A stretch of DNA of 38,728 nt, taken from positions 1 through 38,728 of the forward strand of contig QHVC01000107.1 in the NCBI GenBank assembly GCA_003222205.1, given 5' to 3'. The notes below the pieces were generated by a model. The model made no database searches and was not told the DNA's origin. It saw only the letters and a program-made list of their open reading frames with translations. The DNA comes from Gemmatimonadota bacterium. Lineage in GTDB: Bacteria; Gemmatimonadota; Gemmatimonadetes; Gemmatimonadales; GWC2-71-9. Positions 26,766 to 32,945 of this stretch are shown here, one piece after another; within the stretch, counting starts at the first letter, position 1; every line of letters starts with the position of its first letter. Made by a program: the position numbers and the translations under genes.

Positions 26766-27337
26766 GGCTCGGCGGACTCTCCCCCCCGCACGGGGAGGCC
26801 GATCTGTCCGGCCCACTCGTCGGTGAGCTCGAACGTTCTGCCCATGTCGAAGCGCAGCACCCGCAGCCGGCGGGCCAGGTCCTTGAGCGCCCAGGTGACG
26901 ATGCGCTGCACCTCTACCGAGGACCATTGGCCGAATTCGTTGTGACTGAGGTCCGCTTGGAGCGCTTCGGCGATCCGCGCGGCGGAGCGGCCATGGGGCC
27001 CTTGGGGGGTGGTCGGGGTCGCCAGGGTCACGGGCGCGGGTCGCGGTGTCTTGCGGGGCGTTTCGCCGTCACCCCACAGCAGCCACTCCAATGTGACACC
27101 GGTCACGCCCCGATCTTGGGCTTTGACCACGATCAGCCGGGCGATATCCGCGGGAAACTTCTTACGCTGAGGCCACTTCTTGACGGCGGCTTCGGTGACC
27201 GGCGGACCGATTTCGGCAGCAAACTGCCGATAGGTCAGCGAGATGGCCTCCCAGGGACTGAAGAGGTCCAGGAGGATCGCGAGCCGCTCAGCGACGGGTC
27301 CCTGTTTGGGTCTGTTTCGGTCCTTGACAGATGACAA
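26762..27337 (-). CDS. XRE-like helix-turn-helix regulator
   Basis: The 191-residue protein has a helix-turn-helix near residues 30-75 (LTYRQFAAEIG, TEAAVKKWPQRKKFPADIARLI) followed by TLEWLLWGDGE, a form common in Cro/C1-type regulators. The C-terminal part (about 125-191) is basic and helical with no family recognised. The start is a TTG at 27337; the codon five positions upstream in frame is TAA and no ATG occurs near the N-terminus. It is divergent from the sigma-54-type regulator, with 106 bases between, and may control it and itself. Its stop shares a CTAG with the S9 gene. Confidence 0.65.
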
Positions 27338-27433
27338 GGTGGCCCCAGATTAGTGACGCGAAAGTGCCCCGTTGGCACCGAATAACTGGCTCCGACCGGC
27401 ATAAGGTGTCGCGCATTAAGGCCCTTGTCAAGG
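27322..27433. promoter_or_regulatory. Divergent control region with inverted CCTTG/CAAGG pairs
   Basis: CCTTG and CAAGG occur 8 bases apart at 27322-27339, and again as a tight palindrome CCTTGTCAAGG at 27423-27433. Both are followed by GTGG, giving CAAGGTGG twice. A GTGCC-N5-GGCAC pair lies between (27364-27378). The second CAAGGTGG also serves as Shine-Dalgarno for the gene at 27444, so operator function is tentative. Confidence 0.4.
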
Positions 27434-27443
27434 TGGTTCCTCC

Positions 27444-28811
27444 GTGTCGCGTCTGCGCGTAATCGCAATCTCCGAGGCGTTCAGCGGATTCTGGAACGAT
27501 TTTGCCAAGGACCTCGGGGTCGCTATCGACCTCCTCGCTCCGGCGGACCCCGTCACCCCGAGCCCCGAGACGGTGGCCGTCATCGTCGCGGCGGGCGGGG
27601 CGGAGCGGGACGCGATCAAGTGGCTGGAGAGTCACCGCGTGCCGCCGGGGTTGCCGACGCTGGTCGTCGGCACCGATACCGGGCGGCGCACGGCGATGCA
27701 GCTGGTCGCCCGCGGGGCGAGCGACTACTTCGCGCTTCCGGACGACCTCGAGATTTTCCGCAGCGCGGTGATGGCGGCGCGTAACGGCGACCGCTCGCGC
27801 GCGGCGGCGGCCTCGCACCGAGCCGCGGATGCGTTCGCCGGCATCGTGGGCGAGAGCCAGGTCCTCAAGAAGGAGCTGGCGCGGGCGGCCCGGCTGCTGC
27901 CGCACCGCAGCGCGCGCGCGCTGATCGTCGGGGAGACGGGGACCGGCAAGGAGTTGCTGGCGCGGGCGATCCACGCGGGCGGGCCGCGCGGTGGCGCTCC
28001 CTTCGTGGCGGTCAACTGCTCGGCGTTTCCGGAGCACCTCATCGAGTCGGAGCTGTTTGGGCACGAGCGCGGTTCCTACACGGACGCGTACGCGGCCAAG
28101 CCGGGCCTGTTCGAGGTCGCGGACACCGGCACGTTGTTCCTCGATGAGATCGGCGACCTGCCGCTCAGTCTCCAAGCGAAGCTGCTGCGCGTGATCGAGG
28201 ACAACGAGATTCGCCGGGTCGGCGGGACGAAGTCCCGCACGGTCGACGTGCGCATTCTCGCGGCGACGAACGATGATCTCGCCGAGCGCGTGCGGACGGG
28301 GAGTTTTCGGGAGGATCTCTTCTTCCGGCTGAGCACCGTCGTGCTCGGCCTGCCGCCGCTACGGGAGCGGGGCGATGACATCCTGCTCCTGGCGGAAGCG
28401 CTGCTCGAGCGGCTCGCCGCCGAGCATCGGCTGCCGGTCCCGACGCTGACCCCCGAGCTGCGCCAGCGTCTCCTCGCCCACGCCTGGCCGGGGAACGTCC
28501 GGGAGCTGAAAAACGCCCTGGAGCGGGCCCTGCTGCTGTCCCCGCCTGGCGAGCTGAGCCCCGAGGAATTGCTGCCACCGGCGTCACCCCGAGCCTCCGG
28601 CGAGGGGCCGATCCCTTTCCCAGCGCCGCTGCACCAGATCACGACCGCCGCGGCGCGCGCGACGGTGCAGATGTGCGGCGGCAATCGTAGCGAGTCGGCG
28701 CGGCGGCTGTCGATCTCCACGCGGCGGCTGCGGCGGTTGCTGAACGGGGACGGGGATCTCGAGGAGGAGATGGAGGAAGCCGTCGTGCGGGTGTCGAGCC
28801 GGCGCTCCTAG
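27444..28811 (+). CDS. Sigma-54-type AAA+ regulator with pseudo-receiver and altered GAFTGA loop
   Basis: The 455-residue protein has a receiver-like N-terminal domain (about 1-115) without the acidic pocket or phospho-Asp: the expected strand reads VAVIVAAGG. The AAA+ domain (about 130-370) has Walker A GETGTGKE (163-170), Walker B LFLDEIGDLP, arginine region FREDLFFRLS and HAWPGNVRELKNALERA. The sigma-54-contact loop is GSYTDA (210-215) instead of GAFTGA. A Fis-type HTH ends the protein (ATVQMCGGNRSESARRLSISTRRLRRLL). GTG 27444 has AAGGTGG 7 bases upstream. It may not activate sigma-54 normally. A strong terminator follows, so it is not co-transcribed with the lipoprotein array. Confidence 0.87.
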   Translation: MSRLRVIAISEAFSGFWNDFAKDLGVAIDLLAPADPVTPSPETVAVIVAAGGAERDAIKWLESHRVPPGLPTLVVGTDTGRRTAMQLVARGASDYFALPDDLEIFRSAVMAARNGDRSRAAAASHRAADAFAGIVGESQVLKKELARAARLLPHRSARALIVGETGTGKELLARAIHAGGPRGGAPFVAVNCSAFPEHLIESELFGHERGSYTDAYAAKPGLFEVADTGTLFLDEIGDLPLSLQAKLLRVIEDNEIRRVGGTKSRTVDVRILAATNDDLAERVRTGSFREDLFFRLSTVVLGLPPLRERGDDILLLAEALLERLAAEHRLPVPTLTPELRQRLLAHAWPGNVRELKNALERALLLSPPGELSPEELLPPASPRASGEGPIPFPAPLHQITTAAARATVQMCGGNRSESARRLSISTRRLRRLLNGDGDLEEEMEEAVVRVSSRRS

Positions 28812-28876
28812 GCGCTCGCGCGGGCCGCCTGGCTCGCTCCGACCCACTCAGGGACGAAACGACCCACCGCCTACCG

Positions 28877-28898
28877 GGGCCCCGTTCGGGGCCCTTTT
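28877..28898 (+). terminator. Rho-independent terminator after the AAA+ regulator
   Basis: A 7-bp stem GGGCCCC/GGGGCCC with loop GTTC is followed directly by TTTT. The remaining gap to 28983 should hold the promoter of the lipoprotein array, but no clear consensus is seen. Confidence 0.8.
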
Positions 28899-28982
28899 CG
28901 CAATCCCCTACATCGCAACGACCTGAGCGCATGCGTTCGCGCCGGACGGCGAGGAACGCTTCCTGCATTCCTCGTCGGCACG

Positions 28983-29576
28983 ATGAATCCGGAGCATCGC
29001 GCGGCCGTCCGCCGTTCCTTCACGCCGCTCGCGTTGCTTGCGGGCGCGATCGCGGCGGCACTGAGCTGCGCCGACCCGTCGCCCCTCGGCGTCCCAGCCT
29101 TTCAGAGAGGTGGCAAGTGGACGCCCCCCCCTACGTCCACCGGCGGGTCAGCCCTGGTCGTCTGCTCGCAGACCTACGACTCCGTAACCCAGGTGATCGG
29201 ACCCGCGGGCGGGCTCATCGCCGTCGGCCACCACTTTCTGTGGGTCGATTCGATGGCGCTCGCCGACACGGTGCGGATCACTGCCGTGGCGCCGGCGGAC
29301 ACCGTGCGGTGGGTGCGCTTCCAGCCCGACGGCCTCCAATTCAAGACCAACGGCGCCGGTTGGTCGGCGATCCTCTATACGAGCTTCAAGGACTGCGGCG
29401 TACCGACGGCCGATACGCTGCGGATCGCGCAGGTCACCGACTCGCTGACCATCATCAGATACTTGCGTGCGCCCGACTCCACGTGGGTGCGGGTCAAAAA
29501 GAACGCGTGGAGCCAGGCCAATCAGTATGTCGCCGGGGTGCTGCACCATTTCTCCCAGTACGCCGTCACGTGGTAG
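28983..29576 (+). CDS. ZU5-like lipoprotein, array copy 1
   Basis: The 197-residue secreted protein has a leader ending ALSCADPS (lipobox), a short Pro/Thr linker, and a ZU5-like beta-sandwich: YDSVTQVIGPAGG, FLWVDSMALADTVRITAV, VRWVRFQPDGLQF. A Cys before YDSV (VVCSQ) and one in KDCG recur in copies 2-4 and may form a disulfide. The C-terminus is HHFSQYAVTW. ZU5-type domains are structural in other proteins; the role here is unknown. It is the first of seven tandem paralogs and probably the first gene of a long operon after the terminator at 28877. The start lacks a strong Shine-Dalgarno. Confidence 0.75.
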   Translation: MNPEHRAAVRRSFTPLALLAGAIAAALSCADPSPLGVPAFQRGGKWTPPPTSTGGSALVVCSQTYDSVTQVIGPAGGLIAVGHHFLWVDSMALADTVRITAVAPADTVRWVRFQPDGLQFKTNGAGWSAILYTSFKDCGVPTADTLRIAQVTDSLTIIRYLRAPDSTWVRVKKNAWSQANQYVAGVLHHFSQYAVTW

Positions 29577-29583
29577 GAGCCAT

Positions 29584-30162
29584 ATGAACTGGAATCGCAT
29601 ACTGGTCCCGCGGTGGTTGCTGGGGCTCGCGCTGGCGGTCGCCGTGACCGCGGCCGTCCTGAGCTGTGCGGACCCGTCGCCGGTCGCGGTGGTTCCCCCG
29701 GCGCTCACCGCTCAAAGGGCCGCTGCCCACGGCCTGATCTCGTGTACCCCGCTCCCCTACGACTCGGTCACCAAGGTGATCGGGCCCGAGGGGGGATGGC
29801 TGGTCGCGAGCGGGCACGTGCTGTTGGTCGATTCGCTCGCCTTAAGCAGCCCGGTGAGCATCACGGCCGTGGCGGCGTCGGACACGCTGAACTTGGTGCG
29901 GTTCCAACCTGAGGGCCTGAGATTCAAGCCGGGGACCCACGGCATCGGCGCACTGGTCGCGACGAACCTCGACAACTGCAACGTACACCCCAATCAGGTG
30001 CTGCAGGTCGCCCACGTCTCCGACTCATTGAACATCCTCGACTTCCTGCCGTCGGTGACGGGGTCCGATTCGGTCGTCGTTACGAAGTACAAGACGTACC
30101 TGGGGTCTCTGTGGGTCGGCGGCCTGCTCCGCCACTTCTCGAACTACGCGGTAGCCTGGTGA
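29584..30162 (+). CDS. ZU5-like lipoprotein, array copy 2
   Basis: The 192-residue protein has a leader ending AVLSCADPS, almost the same as copy 1, then SCTPLPYDSVTKVIGPEGG, LLVDSLALSSPVSITAV and LVRFQPEGLRF. The second conserved Cys is in DNCNVH, and the C-terminus is RHFSNYAVAW. Copies 1 and 2 are the closest pair by eye. The start ATG 29584 has AGGAG 5 bases upstream, embedded in the stop of copy 1 (TAGGAGCC), so only 7 bases separate the genes. It is outer- or inner-membrane anchored through the lipid; function unknown. Confidence 0.77.
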   Translation: MNWNRILVPRWLLGLALAVAVTAAVLSCADPSPVAVVPPALTAQRAAAHGLISCTPLPYDSVTKVIGPEGGWLVASGHVLLVDSLALSSPVSITAVAASDTLNLVRFQPEGLRFKPGTHGIGALVATNLDNCNVHPNQVLQVAHVSDSLNILDFLPSVTGSDSVVVTKYKTYLGSLWVGGLLRHFSNYAVAW

Positions 30163-30173
30163 GGGCGCGGTCC

Positions 30174-30686
30174 ATGAACCTGAGGCATCTCTGGTACTCA
30201 GCACTGTTGGCCGCCGGGCTGCTCGGGTGTGACCAGCCCGGGCCCGCCGCTCCCGACGGGCCTGCTCGCAATCTCGATGCCAGCTGGAGCGACTCCTCGA
30301 CCGGTCTGGTGCCGTGCCGGCCGCTGGCGTACGACTCGGTCACCCAAACGGTGGGATTCTTCGGGGCGGTGCTGCGCGTGAGTCGGCACACGCTCATCAT
30401 TCCGCCGCTCGCACTGACGCACCCCGTCCAGATCACCGTCGTCGTTCCGTCGGACACAGTGAACGTGATCCGGTTCGAGCCGGAAGGGCTCGTCTTCAAC
30501 TATCCGGTCATGCTCACGATGAGCTACGCGAACTGCAATGCGAGCTCCTTCACCGACCTGCGGAAGATCGCGTACACCACCGACTCCCTGCAGATCCTCG
30601 AGTATGAGCCGTCGGCGGACGATGTCTTTGGCAAGAAAGTCACCGCGCGGCTGGCTCATTTCTCGCTCTATGCCGTGTCTTACTAA
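30174..30686 (+). CDS. ZU5-like lipoprotein, array copy 3
   Basis: The 170-residue protein has a leader ending AAGLLGCDQ, a canonical lipobox. The domain reads PCRPLAYDSVTQTVGFFGAV, LIIPPLALTHPVQITVVV and VIRFEPEGLVF, close to the standard ZU5 form, with a paired Cys in ANCNAS. YTTDSLQILEYE leads to the C-terminal AHFSLYAVSY. It is the shortest intact copy because the linker after the lipobox is short. It starts 11 bases after copy 2. Function unknown. Confidence 0.77.
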   Translation: MNLRHLWYSALLAAGLLGCDQPGPAAPDGPARNLDASWSDSSTGLVPCRPLAYDSVTQTVGFFGAVLRVSRHTLIIPPLALTHPVQITVVVPSDTVNVIRFEPEGLVFNYPVMLTMSYANCNASSFTDLRKIAYTTDSLQILEYEPSADDVFGKKVTARLAHFSLYAVSY

Positions 30687-30746
30687 ACACTCGTGCGCCC
30701 CGTTCCCCTGGTTCGAGCAGCGCTCGCGCGCAGCAGGAGGATCCTC

Positions 30747-31325
30747 GTGAAGTTCGCGCAGCACCTACGGTACTCGGTGTGGCTTGTCGCCGCGGTCGTC
30801 GCGGTTTCGAGCTGTGGAGATCGCACGGCGACCGGTCCCGCGATTCAGGCCTCCGCCAGCACGGCGGCGCAGGGTCCGGCGGCCGAGCGGGCCGTAAAGA
30901 ACGGCGGCAAGCGCACCGGGTTACTGCGGTGCGCCGCGGCGTCTGAGGATGATTCCGACGAGGAGTCCGAGGGCGAGCCCGAGAGCGAAGTGCTCGGTCC
31001 CGAAGGCGGGACGATCGGCGCGGGACCGGCCAGCCTGGTAGTCCCACGGGGTTCGCTCACGGATACGGTGACGATCACCGTGGAGGTCACTGGCGATACG
31101 GTGCGCGCCGTGCGGCTGCTGCCGCAGGGGCTCGTATTCCAGCAGCCCGCCTACCTCGTGTTGAGTTACGGCGACTGCAAAACCACCGGGAACAGTCCGA
31201 AACGCATCGCCTATACGAGCGACGCCTGGACGATCCTCGAGTACGAGCAGTCGTGGGATGATCCGCACAACAAGAAAGTTACCGGCGAGCTGAACCACTT
31301 CTCGAATTACGCTGTGGCCTGGTAG
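30747..31325 (+). CDS. ZU5-like lipoprotein, array copy 4
   Basis: From GTG 30747, with AGGAGG 6 bases upstream, the product is 192 residues. The ORF-track start at 30693 lacks such a site. The leader ends AVSSCGD. An acidic linker (SEDDSDEESEGEPESE) precedes the clearest ZU5 match of the array: VLGPEGGTIGAGPASLVVP, GSLTDTVTITVEV, VRLLPQGLVF. Cys residues in LLRCAA and GDCKTT match the pair in copies 1-3. YTSDAWTILEYEQSWDD leads to NHFSNYAVAW. The acidic linker is unique to this copy and could bind cations. Confidence 0.78.
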   Translation: MKFAQHLRYSVWLVAAVVAVSSCGDRTATGPAIQASASTAAQGPAAERAVKNGGKRTGLLRCAAASEDDSDEESEGEPESEVLGPEGGTIGAGPASLVVPRGSLTDTVTITVEVTGDTVRAVRLLPQGLVFQQPAYLVLSYGDCKTTGNSPKRIAYTSDAWTILEYEQSWDDPHNKKVTGELNHFSNYAVAW

Positions 31326-31350
31326 GACACCCATGGACTTGGAGACTGGC

Positions 31351-32034
31351 ATGTCGATGCGCCCCCTTGCCCTGATCCCGCTCGCGCTCGCGCTCGTGCT
31401 GTTCGCGGCGGGATGCTCCGACGAGCGACATCCGACCGCCGTCGAGCCCCCGGGCCCGCATTTCCTCCGGTGGGCGGGGAACACCGCCCCGCTGTTCACG
31501 ACCGGCGATACCTCCTTGCCGGCCAGCGACGTCGGATTTCCCATGGCGTCCCTGTCCGATGGTGGGCTCAGCCTCGATCGCAACTCGGCGACCTTCTGGG
31601 CGGTGCGCGGCGAGCAGCGCTCCATCCAGATCAATTACCTGAGCTTCACCGGGGACACCAGCTCCCCGTTCCTGCGCCTGACGATCACCGATCCGGTCTA
31701 CGTGCCGGGTCGCGGCGACCTCGCGCCGGGTGATTCGGTCGAGATCACGGTGACGATCGATCCGTCCACCATCAAAGTGTCGCTCGATCCGACGGGCACG
31801 TTGTTCGGAGATCCGGCCCAGCTGCAGATCTCCTATGGCGGCGCCGACGGGGACCTGAACGGAGACGGTGTCGTAGACGCGACCGACGCCGCGATCGAGC
31901 AGCAGTTGCTGGGGTTGTGGTATTGCGAGGGAGAAGGATGCGCCTGGACCAAGATCCCGGCGACCCACTCTCTCGCGGACAAGGCGTTCACCGCGGCGTT
32001 GGCGCACTTCTCCCTCTACGCTGTGTCCTTTTAG
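31351..32034 (+). CDS. Array copy 5: lipoprotein with dockerin-like calcium loop
   Basis: The product is about 227 residues with lipobox FAAGCSD. ATG 31351 (GGAG 7 bases upstream) is preferred; ATG 31333 would add 6 residues. This copy has diverged: the core reads SIQINYLSFTGD, FLRLTITDP, DSVEITVTIDPSTIKVSLDPTGTLF, and then DLNGDGVVDATDA, a DxNxDGxxxxxD loop as in a dockerin or EF-hand half. It ends AHFSLYAVSF like the others. A single calcium-type loop between the sandwich and the tail is shared with the last copy. The role, perhaps calcium-dependent assembly, is inferred. Confidence 0.75.
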   Translation: MSMRPLALIPLALALVLFAAGCSDERHPTAVEPPGPHFLRWAGNTAPLFTTGDTSLPASDVGFPMASLSDGGLSLDRNSATFWAVRGEQRSIQINYLSFTGDTSSPFLRLTITDPVYVPGRGDLAPGDSVEITVTIDPSTIKVSLDPTGTLFGDPAQLQISYGGADGDLNGDGVVDATDAAIEQQLLGLWYCEGEGCAWTKIPATHSLADKAFTAALAHFSLYAVSF

Positions 32035-32042
32035 GGAGCGAC

Positions 32043-32207
32043 ATGCGTTTCTCGCTCCGGGTTTGCACGCCTAACGCCTCGATCGGAGGTGGGGCCGGTG
32101 GGATGGTAGGACGGGACGGTCCAGCCCGGCCGGCGCCATGGACGCATCCGAGCCCGGCGGTCGATCCCACCGTCCGGCATTGTTCGAACTACGCGGTGGC
32201 GTACTGA
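32043..32207 (+). pseudogene. Remnant of an array lipoprotein (internal deletion)
   Basis: After copy 5 a Shine-Dalgarno (GGGAG) and ATG 32043 open a 54-residue frame. The middle is Gly/Pro-rich and unlike the family, but it ends VRHCSNYAVAY, matching the HFSNYAVAW tail of intact copies with His-Phe altered. It seems to be a paralog that kept its start and its last codons and lost the domain between. It could still be translated as a short peptide. Confidence 0.6.
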
Positions 32208-32245
32208 TGCCGCGCGGGATGGGGTCCTTCACGGAAGGAGTGGGA

Positions 32246-32896
32246 ATGACGTCTCGACATTGGTGGCTGCTGGCGATCCCGGTGGGGCTGGTCGTGGCCG
32301 CCTGCCGCGATGCGACCGCGCCGCTCTCCCCGCGCGACGAGGTCGGCCCGCAGACGAACTACGTGACCGGCCCGCCGGCGAATTACGCGGCGGATTGGTT
32401 CACGCCGTGCATCCTCCAGCAAGCGGCGGATGCGCCGCCGCTCGAGACTTACCAGGTCTCCGTCTGGGTCCGCCACGACCGGGAGACGAACGTCGCGGTC
32501 AACTACCAGTCCGGCGATCCCTACCTCAGCTTCCGCATTCCCCGCTTCGGCCTGATGTGGGCTCCCGACGGGTCGCGGTTCCAGGGGAGCGATTCGGTCC
32601 TGGTGACGCTGACCCTCGATCCCGTCAACCTCTCCGTGACCTTCCAGCCCTCCGGGCTGGTGTTCTCCACCGTGTTCGCGGCGCAGCTGGTCATGTACTA
32701 CGACCACGCGAATCCGGATCTGAACGGCGACGGCGTCGTGAATTGGACGGACGCGTTGTTGAAGCTGCGGCTGGGGATCTGGGGGACCAGTGAGAGATCG
32801 CCGCGATGGTTCAAGGTCGCGTCGAGGAACAACACGTCACAGCAGTTTGTAGCGGGCTACATCTACCACTTCTCGCTGTACGCGGTGTCGTATTAG
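32246..32896 (+). CDS. Array copy 6: lipoprotein with dockerin-like calcium loop
   Basis: From ATG 32246, with GGAAGGAG 5 bases upstream, the product is 216 residues; earlier in-frame ATGs have no comparable site. The leader ends GLVVAACRD. The core (YQVSVWVRHDRETNVAVNYQ, YLSFRIPRFGLMW, DSVLVTLTLDPVNLSVTFQPSGLVF) parallels copy 5. DLNGDGVVNWTDA is the calcium-type loop, and the tail is YHFSLYAVSY. Copies 5 and 6 form a subfamily distinct from copies 1-4. It is followed 49 bases later by the TPR gene on the same strand. Confidence 0.76.
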   Translation: MTSRHWWLLAIPVGLVVAACRDATAPLSPRDEVGPQTNYVTGPPANYAADWFTPCILQQAADAPPLETYQVSVWVRHDRETNVAVNYQSGDPYLSFRIPRFGLMWAPDGSRFQGSDSVLVTLTLDPVNLSVTFQPSGLVFSTVFAAQLVMYYDHANPDLNGDGVVNWTDALLKLRLGIWGTSERSPRWFKVASRNNTSQQFVAGYIYHFSLYAVSY

Positions 32897-32945
32897 TGAA
32901 CGTGCGGACGCTGAGCACATTCCCGAGGGTTGGGGGAGACACACG

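Noticed and set aside
27372-27391. Possible sigma-54 promoter TTGGCAC...CTGGCT
   Set aside because: GG and GC are 13 bases apart, where the -24/-12 arrangement needs 10.
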